DNA from: a bacterium UBA3734
Lineage (GTDB): Bacteria > Bacteroidota > Bacteroidia > Bacteroidales > Bacteroidaceae
Direction: 5' to 3'
Assembly: GCA_002372575.1 (NCBI GenBank)
Contig: DFHC01000090.1
Span: 6,608 to 13,916, forward strand
DNA: 7,309 nt
The position numbers and the translations under genes were made by a program. Each line of letters starts with the position of its first letter. Positions within the stretch are counted from its first letter, which is position 1. Positions 1 to 5,552 of this stretch are shown here, piece by piece. The notes below the pieces were generated by a model. It saw nothing but the letters and a program-made list of their open reading frames with translations, was not told the origin of the DNA and searched no databases.

Positions 1-284
1 AGCTGGTCGCAGATGGCCACGCGCCGGCCTGCTCGGATGAGTTTCGGCAGATAGGTGTCGAGCGCGTGGTGCGGAAAGCCCGCCATCTCCGTGTCGCCCG
101 AGTTTCCGCCGTTGTTGCGTCGCGTGAGCGTGATGCCCAGGATGCGTGCGGCCACGACGGCATCCTCGCCGTATGTCTCGTAGAAGTCGCCACAACGAAA
201 AAGCAGCACCGCATCGGGATATTTCTCCTTGAATGCGAAGAACTGCTTCATCATGGGTGTCAAGCCTTTGTCTTTTGCTGCCAT
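1..284 (-). CDS. mutS: DNA mismatch repair protein MutS, N-terminal part (runs off left edge)
   Basis: MutS recognises base mismatches and small loops and starts mismatch repair with MutL. Only the first 94 codons are present; the gene continues beyond base 1. The reading starts [19 protein letters not shown] and contains the mismatch-binding Phe-X-Glu motif in [11 protein letters not shown] (F34, E36). It continues with ILGITLTRR, the [19 protein letters not shown] block and VAICDQ, all hallmarks of MutS domain I. The ATG at 284 is chosen because a promoter-like box lies just upstream at 310-317 and because it gives the usual short tail before the conserved MMKQF. An internal start at the MM pair (residues 11-12) is possible but less likely. 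No Shine-Dalgarno site is visible; the sequence before the ATG is A-rich (CAAAAAATCGACG). The family is certain, and function is assumed because the rest of the protein (about 870 residues in relatives) is not visible. Confidence 0.95.
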   Translation of the reverse strand, partial: MAAKDKGLTPMMKQFFAFKEKYPDAVLLFRCGDFYETYGEDAVVAARILGITLTRRNNGGNSGDTEMAGFPHHALDTYLPKLIRAGRRVAICDQ

Positions 285-309
285 CGTCGATTTTTTGCTG
301 TTTGGATGG

Positions 310-317
310 CAAAGTTA
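310..317 (-). promoter_or_regulatory. Bacteroidota-type -7 promoter box for mutS
   Basis: On the minus strand the sequence reads TAACTTTG, a full match to the TAnnTTTG -7 consensus of Bacteroidota primary sigma factor promoters. It lies 25 bp before the mutS ATG, implying a leader of about 20 nt. The expected TTTG -33 element is not clear; only T-rich sequence (TTTTC) lies at about the right distance. This is a consensus match, not a mapped start. Confidence 0.55.
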
Positions 318-432
318 CGACTTTTTTCCGAGAAAATCCAGAAAAAGAAAAAAAATCGGGCGACAACCTTGCTTTTTCACGGCGTCGGGCAACTCCATGG
401 GCGACATATCAAAAGAAATTGCTTCTTCATAA

Positions 433-876
433 TTAATCGTCGATGTCGATGAGTTGGAACGCGTTGTTGAACTTCAGTTCGAGGCGGTTCGAGAGCTCTA
501 TCTCGTAGGTTCTGCGGTCGCGCTCGATTTTCAGGATGGTTGTCTGCGGATAGTTTTTCTTGACGTAGTTGGCGATGGCTGCCGGAATGAGGGCAGCGGG
601 CACGTGCAACTGCCGGCACTCGATGTCTCGCCACTGGCCTTTGCTGTCGAACTCGATTTTCTCGCCGTTGGTGAAAATCACGTCGTAGGTTTTCCCGAAC
701 ACCTCCATTTCCACCTTTGCGAGGGCAATCTGGCGGTCGGCAAAGTGTTTTTTAATCGTCTGCTGGGCGGCAGCGGGAAGTTGTGCTAACGTCACCGGCT
801 TTTCAAGGTCGGCGAAGGCGGCGGTCTGCACGAAGAGCGCGCAGAACAGCATCATGATTTTTACAGATGTTTTCAT
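433..876 (-). CDS. Secreted two-repeat PepSY-like (DUF2874-type) protein
   Basis: This 147-residue exported protein of unknown biochemical role probably acts in the periplasm. A signal peptide is evident: MKTSVK, a hydrophobic core, then TAAFA, with likely cleavage before DLEKP (about residue 22/23). The mature part holds two repeats of the PepSY-like fold (Pfam PepSY_like, formerly DUF2874). Repeat 1 spans about residues 30-84 (LPAAAQQTIKKHF ... YDVIFTNGEKIEFDSKGQW). Repeat 2 spans about residues 91-146 (LIPAAIANYVKKNYPQ ... YEIELSNRLELKFNNAFQL). The FDSKG motif of repeat 1 also occurs in the small lipoprotein at 2943-3209, so the two are paralogues. The gene follows the histidine kinase after 112 bp and has its own promoter-like box, so it may be a target of that two-component system or a late member of the same operon. 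The start at 876 is supported by the signal peptide and the A-rich stretch ACGAAAAGACA before it. Family placement is good; function is unknown. Confidence 0.85.
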   Translation of the reverse strand: MKTSVKIMMLFCALFVQTAAFADLEKPVTLAQLPAAAQQTIKKHFADRQIALAKVEMEVFGKTYDVIFTNGEKIEFDSKGQWRDIECRQLHVPAALIPAAIANYVKKNYPQTTILKIERDRRTYEIELSNRLELKFNNAFQLIDIDD

Positions 877-906
877 TGTCTTTTCGTTTTAAAAGGTGAA
901 TAATGT

Positions 907-918
907 TGACTTTTGTCA
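907..918. repeat. Short inverted repeat near the expected PepSY-like transcription start
   Basis: TGAC-TTTT-GTCA has 4-bp perfect arms with a T4 spacer. It falls just downstream of the -7 box at 923-930, around the expected transcription start and early leader. It could be part of an operator or a small leader hairpin. The arms are too short for strong confidence. Confidence 0.25.
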
Positions 919-922
919 GGGG

Positions 923-930
923 CAAAGGTC
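923..930 (-). promoter_or_regulatory. Probable -7 promoter box for the secreted PepSY-like gene
   Basis: The minus strand reads GACCTTTG, matching the xAxxTTTG core of Bacteroidota -7 boxes but lacking the leading T. It lies 46 bp before the ATG at 876, giving a leader of about 40 nt. Two short inverted repeats lie on either side of it (907-918 and 938-951). No good TTTG -33 element is seen; TTTTC lies at about the right distance. Confidence 0.4.
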
Positions 931-937
931 GGCATCA

Positions 938-951
938 ATTCTGAAAAGAAT
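938..951. repeat. Short inverted repeat upstream of the PepSY-like promoter
   Basis: ATTCT-GAAA-AGAAT has 5-bp perfect arms around a 4-bp spacer. It lies immediately upstream (minus-strand sense) of the -7 box at 923-930, over the expected -33 region. The position would suit a regulator site. A 14-bp repeat of this quality can occur by chance in A/T-rich DNA, so the functional call is tentative. Confidence 0.3.
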
Positions 952-988
952 CTGTAAAAAAAGCGGGAAATAAGGTTTTTAATTTTTA

Positions 989-2275
989 TTAACAAATGCG
1001 GAAAATGTGCCGATTTTCCTCGAACGAATAATCAACTTTCAGCCCGCTCTGCGTGCAGATGGCTCTCACGAGGGCCAGTCCGATGCCAGTCGAGTTGCGT
1101 TCTTCGTCTTGGTTCGATGGTGTGGCGGTTTCGTGGTAAAATGGTTCGAAAATTCTGTTGGCATCGAGCGGCTGCATTCCGTCGTTGGCAATGCTGAAGC
1201 CCTGCGTGTGGCTCGTGAGCGTGACGCTACTGCCCTCGCCGCTGTGGACGAAAGCGTTTTTCAGTAGGTTCGAGAGCATCATGCGAGCCAGCGTGGGGTC
1301 GATGACGGGTACGAAGGGCGCATTCCACTGTTTTTCCACCTTGATTTTCCGCGAGGCATAGAGCGGCAGCAGTTCGGCAAGGATTTCTTCGGTGAGTTGC
1401 GGGAAATCGACGCCCTGCGTGTCGTTGAACTGGCCGTTTTCGATTCTGCTGAGCATGAGCAGCGAGCGATTCAGCTGCGACATGTTTTCGAGCGAGTGTA
1501 TGGCCTTGAGCAGGTTGCCCATCTGTTCCTCGCTGAGCGATTCGTCGTCGAGCATGATTTCCAGTCGGTTCATGGTGGCGGCGATGGGTGTCTGCAGTTC
1601 GTGCGAGGCACTCCCGAGGAAGCTTTTCTGCTGTTCGAAGAGTTCTTGGTTGCGCATGAGGCTTTCTTCCACCGCCGTGTTCAATTGTCGGAACTCCACG
1701 ATACGTGTCGGATTGTCGAGCGGTTGGTTTTTCTTGCCGATTTGGAAGTTTTCCACCCATCGGAGCAGTTGGCGCAGTGGTCGCATGGTGCGGTGGATGG
1801 AAAACACGCTCACGGCGATAACGCTCAGCAGCAGCGCTCCGAAGAGCGTGACGATGGCGTAGAAGATGGTGCCGCGCAGGTCGTCTTTGTCGATGTGGGG
1901 TGTGGAAACCTCCAGTTCGTGGTATTGTCCGTCGTTGTCTTGATAGATGTACGAGAGCACGCGCGCGGGCTCGTATTCATTCTTTTCGTGGATGAACACG
2001 TTGCGGTCGGAATAGCGGATATGCTCGTGCCGACGGGCGTATTCGTCGCTGACGGGCTTTTGGAAAAACTGGTTGTTCGTGCCGATGGAAACGGTGGGAA
2101 TCTCCTCGCCGGCCAGTGAGCGCACGATGATGGCCTCGGCGTAGTCCTCGAGCGTGTCATCGACCTCGTCGTTGACCTCGTCGATCATCTCGAAGTAGAA
2201 AAACAGCGACCAGAAAGCCAATACGATGGCTGTGAGCGTCAGCAGGCGGAGCGATATGGAGTGCAGCAGTTTCAT
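989..2275 (-). CDS. Sensor histidine kinase (HAMP-HisKA-HATPase)
   Basis: This 428-residue inner-membrane sensor kinase is the partner of the response regulator encoded just upstream. A first membrane segment (about residues 9-28) is followed by an extracytoplasmic domain of about 105 residues. That domain begins with an acidic stretch, EMIDEVNDEVDDTLEDYAE (29-47). A second membrane segment spans about 136-160, with a HAMP-like linker after it (RTMRPLRQLLRW onward). The H-box is SASHELQTPIA with the phospho-accepting His225. The ATP-binding part has the N-box NLLKNAFVH (Asn336, Asn340), a G1-like IANDGM (Asp365), the F-box IFEPFYH and the G2 box STGIGLALV, so all catalytic parts are present. 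The ATG at 2275 gives a 4-bp ATGA overlap with the regulator's stop; a longer reading back to 2416 lies inside the regulator and is rejected. The layout resembles the QseC/PmrB type. The signal sensed is unknown. Confidence 0.93.
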   Translation of the reverse strand: MKLLHSISLRLLTLTAIVLAFWSLFFYFEMIDEVNDEVDDTLEDYAEAIIVRSLAGEEIPTVSIGTNNQFFQKPVSDEYARRHEHIRYSDRNVFIHEKNEYEPARVLSYIYQDNDGQYHELEVSTPHIDKDDLRGTIFYAIVTLFGALLLSVIAVSVFSIHRTMRPLRQLLRWVENFQIGKKNQPLDNPTRIVEFRQLNTAVEESLMRNQELFEQQKSFLGSASHELQTPIAATMNRLEIMLDDESLSEEQMGNLLKAIHSLENMSQLNRSLLMLSRIENGQFNDTQGVDFPQLTEEILAELLPLYASRKIKVEKQWNAPFVPVIDPTLARMMLSNLLKNAFVHSGEGSSVTLTSHTQGFSIANDGMQPLDANRIFEPFYHETATPSNQDEERNSTGIGLALVRAICTQSGLKVDYSFEENRHIFRIC

Positions 2276-2946
2276 GTTTCCACGAGTTTGTAGCCGAAGC
2301 CATAGACGGTCTTGATTTCGATGCTTGCGGCGGCGTCTTTCAGCCGGTGGCGCAGGTTCTTGATGTGGGCATAGATGAAGTCGAAGTTGTCGGCCACGTC
2401 CATGTCGTCGCCCCATACGGCCTCGGCCAGTGTCTGCTTCTCCACGAGTCGTCCTGTGCGGTTCATCAGGTAGGAGAGGATGTCGTATTCCTTGCGGCTC
2501 AGTTCAAAGGGTTTTCCATCGACCTCCACGTTCAGCCGGTCGGGGTAGAGCACCACGTTTCCGGCGTTGATGGTGGCCTCGCCGCCTCGCTTGCGGCGCA
2601 TCACGCTGCGGATTCGGGCGTGGAGCTCGGCCAGGTGGAAGGGCTTGGGCAGGTAGTCGTCGGCTCCGAGGTTCAGGCCTGCCACCTTGTCATCGACAGA
2701 GTCTTTTGCCGAGAGGATGATGACGTTGCTGTGCTTGCCGCGTGCGGCCATGTCGCGCAGCAGGTCGAGGCCGTTGCCGTCGGGCAACATCAGGTCGAGC
2801 AGGATACAGTCGTATTCGTAGGCCGATGCCTTCGTGCGCGCCTCTACTAGCGTCGCAGCGGCTTCCGCCACGAAGCGCGCCTCTTTGAGCGAGGCCACAA
2901 TCACCTCGCGCAATTCGCGTTCGTCTTCTACTACCAGAATTTTCAT
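2272..2946 (-). CDS. OmpR/PhoB-family response regulator
   Basis: This 224-residue cytoplasmic transcription factor is presumably phosphorylated by the adjacent kinase. The receiver domain spans about residues 1-115. It shows the acidic pair at E7/D8, the phospho-acceptor Asp51 in CILLDLMLPDGNG, Ser79 in VIILSAKD, and Lys101 in DDYLPKPF. The C-terminal winged-helix domain (about 125-222) carries ELSRKEYDILSYLMNRTG and ends KTVYGFGYKL, as in OmpR/PhoB regulators. Its ATG overlaps the lipoprotein stop by 4 bp (ATGA) and its stop overlaps the kinase start in the same way, so translation of the three is probably coupled. The inverted repeats around the PepSY-like promoter (907-951) are one place to look for its binding site, though OmpR-type proteins more often bind direct repeats. 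Family call is secure; the regulon is unknown. Confidence 0.95.
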   Translation of the reverse strand: MKILVVEDERELREVIVASLKEARFVAEAAATLVEARTKASAYEYDCILLDLMLPDGNGLDLLRDMAARGKHSNVIILSAKDSVDDKVAGLNLGADDYLPKPFHLAELHARIRSVMRRKRGGEATINAGNVVLYPDRLNVEVDGKPFELSRKEYDILSYLMNRTGRLVEKQTLAEAVWGDDMDVADNFDFIYAHIKNLRHRLKDAAASIEIKTVYGFGYKLVET

Positions 2947-3209
2947 TTTGCTTGCCGTTTTATGTTCACAAAGGAGCCCTTGCTGTCGAATGTCAGCTTC
3001 AGGCCATTGTCGAGTGTTGCGTCGTAGGTGGTGTTGAATAGTTCTCGGTCTTTTTTGGCGATGATGATTCTTTTGCCGGGATAGTTTTTGCGGACATACG
3101 TGTGGGCCGCCTCGGGCACTTGCTCAATGGGGATGAGCTTGTCGTCGCACGAGACGAATGTGAGCGTCAGCATGATGCCTGCTGTCAGCATTTTTGTCCG
3201 TTTCTTCAT
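2943..3209 (-). CDS. Small PepSY-like (DUF2874-type) lipoprotein
   Basis: This is an exported lipoprotein of 88 residues from the ATG at 3209. The N-terminus MKKRTKM plus a hydrophobic core ends in the lipobox-like FVSC, with the lipidated Cys at residue 21, followed by DDK. The mature part is one PepSY-like unit: IPIEQVPEAAHTYVRKNYPG, then TTYDATLDNGLKLTFDSKGSF. It shares the FDSKG motif and the helix pattern (YVRKNYPG against YVKKNYPQ) with the secreted protein at 433-876. An in-frame ATG at 3221 would add MARK. The 3209 start is preferred because it gives a normal lipoprotein signal length and follows the A-rich AAGAAAA. The gene starts 24 bp after miaB (12 bp with the longer start) and overlaps the response regulator by ATGA. 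Acidic residues after the Cys are compatible with a Bacteroidota surface-export signal, but this is uncertain. Its role may be to modulate the kinase. Confidence 0.82.
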   Translation of the reverse strand: MKKRTKMLTAGIMLTLTFVSCDDKLIPIEQVPEAAHTYVRKNYPGKRIIIAKKDRELFNTTYDATLDNGLKLTFDSKGSFVNIKRQAK

Positions 3210-3233
3210 TTTTCTTGCCATTGAAGACGATTT

Positions 3234-4577
3234 CTACTGCGGATTCGGAGTGCCAATCAGTGTGGCCGCCGTGGAGCTGGTGATGCTCACGCTGACGATT
3301 TGCCCGGGATGATGCCCCTGCTTGTCGAAAACCACCATTTTTCCTTGCTCGGTGCGACCGCAGAGCTGCTGTCGCGAGCGTTTGGAGTAGCCCTCGACAA
3401 GCACGTCGAACGTCTTGTTCACGTCGTGCAGGTTGGAGTGGGCCGAGAGGTCGTTTTGCAACTGAATCACCTCGTTCAGACGACGCAGTTTCACCTCTTC
3501 GGGCACGTCGTCGGGCAGGTGTTTGGCGGCGTAGGTGCCCGGGCGCTCGGAATATTTGAACATGAAGGCGGAGTCGAAGGCGGCCTCGCGCATGAGTGAG
3601 AGCGTCTGTTGGTGGTCGTCTTCGGTTTCAGAGTGATAGCCCACGAACACGTCGGTGGAGAGGCCGCAGTCGGGGATGATGCGGCGGATGGCCGCCACGC
3701 GGTCGAGATACCATTCGCGCGTGTATTTCCGGTTCATCAGCTCCAGAATGCGGTTCGAGCCCGACTGCACGGGCAGGTGAATCTGGCGGCAGACGTTAGG
3801 CATGTCGGCAATCACGTGGAGCGTTTCGTCGCTCATGTCTTTCGGATGGCTCGTGGTGAAGCGCACGCGCATGTCGGGTACCGCCTCGGCCACTTTTTTC
3901 AGCAATTCGGGAAAAGTGATGTTCCCCCTCCCTTTGGAGGGGGTTAGGGGGAGGCTATAGGAATTCACATTCTGCCCCAGCAGTGTCACCTCCTTGTAGC
4001 CCTTTTCCTGCAGGTCGCGCACCTCGCGCAGAATGCTCTCCATGTCGCGCGAGCGCTCGCGGCCTCGCGTGTAGGGCACGATGCAGTAATGACAGAAGTT
4101 GTTGCAGCCGCGCATGATGCTCACATAGCCCGAGATGCGGCTACCGGCGATGCGCTGCGGCACGATGTCGCGATAGGTTTCGGTGGTGGAAAGTTCCACG
4201 TCGATGGCTTTCTGTCCGGCCTCCACCTGCGCGATGAGGTCGGGCAGTCGCAGGTAGGCGTCGGGACCGGCCACGAGGCTCGTGTGATGGTTCTCGATAA
4301 GGTCGTCCTTCACGCGCTCGGCCATGCAGCCAAGAACGCCGATGATTAGCTGAGAATCGCCCTTTTTCTTCTTTCCGAGGGCGTTCAGCTCGGCCAGTCG
4401 GTGGTAAATCTTGTTTTCGGCATTCTCGCGCACCGAACACGTGTTCAGAAACACGGCGTCGGCCTCGTCAGCCGATTCGCACGGCTCGTAGCCCGCCATC
4501 TGCATCACCGAGGCAACCACCTCAGAATCAGCCACGTTCATCTGGCAGCCGTAAGTTTCGATATAGAGTTTTTTCAT
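3234..4577 (-). CDS. miaB: tRNA-2-methylthio-N6-dimethylallyladenosine synthase MiaB
   Basis: This 447-residue radical-SAM enzyme adds a methylthio group to i6A37 of tRNAs reading UNN codons. The N-terminal UPF0004 domain has the three cluster-binding cysteines: Cys11 (IETYGCQMNVADSE), Cys47 (FLNTCSVREN) and Cys84 (GVLGCMAER). The radical-SAM motif is RGCNNFCHYCIVPYTRGRERSR (Cys158, Cys162, Cys165). Later blocks include LLGQNVNSY, RFTTSHPKDMSDE, IHLPVQSGSN, and a C-terminal TRAM domain (about 384-445, TFDVLVEGYSKRS onward). The motif set fits MiaB rather than RimO or MtaB. Residues 208-218 (SLPLTPSKGRG) are encoded by a palindromic repeat inserted in frame between NVNSY and ITFPELL, a variable loop in the family, so the enzyme is probably still active. 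The ATG at 4577 lies 6 bp after the PAP2 stop; the lipoprotein gene follows closely. Confidence 0.96.
   Translation of the reverse strand: MKKLYIETYGCQMNVADSEVVASVMQMAGYEPCESADEADAVFLNTCSVRENAENKIYHRLAELNALGKKKKGDSQLIIGVLGCMAERVKDDLIENHHTSLVAGPDAYLRLPDLIAQVEAGQKAIDVELSTTETYRDIVPQRIAGSRISGYVSIMRGCNNFCHYCIVPYTRGRERSRDMESILREVRDLQEKGYKEVTLLGQNVNSYSLPLTPSKGRGNITFPELLKKVAEAVPDMRVRFTTSHPKDMSDETLHVIADMPNVCRQIHLPVQSGSNRILELMNRKYTREWYLDRVAAIRRIIPDCGLSTDVFVGYHSETEDDHQQTLSLMREAAFDSAFMFKYSERPGTYAAKHLPDDVPEEVKLRRLNEVIQLQNDLSAHSNLHDVNKTFDVLVEGYSKRSRQQLCGRTEQGKMVVFDKQGHHPGQIVSVSITSSTAATLIGTPNPQ
3924..3954. repeat. GC-rich palindromic repeat embedded in miaB
   Basis: CCCCCTCC (3924-3931), loop CTTT (3932-3935) and GGAGGGGG (3936-3943) form a perfect 8-bp stem. 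After TTA comes GGGGGAGG (3947-3954), a third G-rich arm that could compete for the C-rich arm. The composition is unlike the surrounding codons. Dispersed repeats of this general form are familiar to me from intergenic DNA of many Bacteroidota. Here the unit sits in the miaB reading frame without a stop and encodes codons 208-218. I see no second copy in the window, so its status as a genomic repeat family member is inference. Confidence 0.7.
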
Positions 4578-4583
4578 GATATT

Positions 4584-5552
4584 TTATAATTTGAATGATT
4601 TCGAAAGTGGCATCAGTACCGAGAAAAACAGCACGCCACACAGGAGTCCGGCAACGACATCGACGACGTAGTGCGCCTGAATATAGACCGTGGCAAAAAA
4701 CATCAGCACGGCAAAGGGCAGCAGCCACCAAAACAGCTTGTGGCCGCGCGGCTGACCAATCCATGCGAGCAGCAGCAACACGACCGTGATGCCGACATGC
4801 GACGAGGGGAAAGCAGCTGTGGGCCGCTCGCCAGCCTGATGCGCACCCTCCACCATGTGATAGAAAATGCCTTTTTGCCACCCGGGACTGACTATGCGCT
4901 CGGCGTGATGATAGAAATAGTCGCCCACCTGTGGAAAGACACCCTCAATCACGTTGTCGGGGCCGATGGCGAGGTAGTAATATTGCGGGCCGGTGACGGG
5001 CAGGAAGATGAAAATCACGTAGAAAATGAAAAATGAGCCGATGAGCACGAACACCATACGCCCAAATTCCTGATAGCGATAGAAGAAATAATAGACCGTG
5101 ACGACGAGAATCATCGGGAAATACGAGGCGTAGCCCAGATCCATCAGTTCGCTGAACCACGGCCACGGCATCCGCTGCGAGAAATAAAGTGCAGGCTGAT
5201 AGCCGAAAAGATTCTGGTCGGCCTGTGCGAAAATATGGTCGAGATTCGGCAGGATGCGGTTGAGTTCGTAGGTGTCGGGATACCACCACGCCAGCAATGC
5301 CAATTGTGCAGCGGCACGAGCCAGTCGCGTCAGTCGGCAGGGTGCCAGCCGATAGACGAACCAAAGTGCGCCGATGATGGCCAAAATGCGCACGCGCCCC
5401 ACGATCATGGCCTGGGCATGGGGCAGCTTCGTATAAGCGAAGAGAATGAAGAGCAGCGTGAGCAGCGTATAGCCCACCACCACCCATTCAAAGGAAAGCA
5501 GCCCTTTCGTGGGTTTCTTCTCAAGTTTGAAGAGTTCTTTCAAGCTGTTCAT
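4584..5552 (-). CDS. PAP2-superfamily membrane enzyme, Aur1/inositol-phosphotransferase-like
   Basis: This 322-residue polytopic inner-membrane protein has about six hydrophobic segments (for example FEWVVVGYTLLTLLFILFAY and the VLIGSFFIFYVIFIFLPV region). PAP2 enzymes cleave or transfer lipid phosphate groups on the outer face of the membrane. The core motifs are ERPTAAFPSSHVG (about 242-254, with His252) and ATVYIQAHYVVDVVAG (His294 and Asp298). The usual SR of the third PAP2 motif is replaced by AT. That is closer to the PAP2_3 group containing Aur1-type inositol phosphorylceramide synthases than to plain phosphatidic acid phosphatases. The start is set at 5552, where ATGA overlaps the epimerase stop; an ATG two codons earlier (5558) is possible, and a reading back to 5795 is a shadow within the epimerase gene. 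Coupling to the epimerase suggests a lipid pathway, perhaps sphingolipid head-group transfer or removal. The substrate cannot be read from sequence alone. Confidence 0.87.
   Translation of the reverse strand: MNSLKELFKLEKKPTKGLLSFEWVVVGYTLLTLLFILFAYTKLPHAQAMIVGRVRILAIIGALWFVYRLAPCRLTRLARAAAQLALLAWWYPDTYELNRILPNLDHIFAQADQNLFGYQPALYFSQRMPWPWFSELMDLGYASYFPMILVVTVYYFFYRYQEFGRMVFVLIGSFFIFYVIFIFLPVTGPQYYYLAIGPDNVIEGVFPQVGDYFYHHAERIVSPGWQKGIFYHMVEGAHQAGERPTAAFPSSHVGITVVLLLLAWIGQPRGHKLFWWLLPFAVLMFFATVYIQAHYVVDVVAGLLCGVLFFSVLMPLSKSFKL

Noticed and set aside
341..427. Possible terminator after the secreted PepSY-like gene, suggested by a T-rich run (minus strand, 341-356)
   Set aside because: No G+C-rich hairpin precedes the run. 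Only a direct repeat (TGTCGCCC at two places) is seen, which cannot form a stem.
330..430. Short minus-strand reading frame containing MELPDAVKKQG, which faintly resembles the start of a PepSY-like repeat
   Set aside because: The likeness covers only about ten residues, the rest (RPIFFLFLDFLGKKS) does not fit, and the frame overlaps the mutS promoter region. It could be a decayed fragment, but the evidence is too thin to annotate.
1397..2119. Long plus-strand reading frame of 240 codons
   Set aside because: It is antisense to the histidine kinase gene, rich in Val/His/Glu as expected for a shadow frame, and has no recognisable domain.
2276..2416. N-terminal extension of the kinase reading frame by 47 residues
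   Set aside because: It lies wholly inside the response regulator gene in another frame and is rich in Arg/His without any domain. The ATG at 2275 gives a proper membrane segment and an ATGA overlap.
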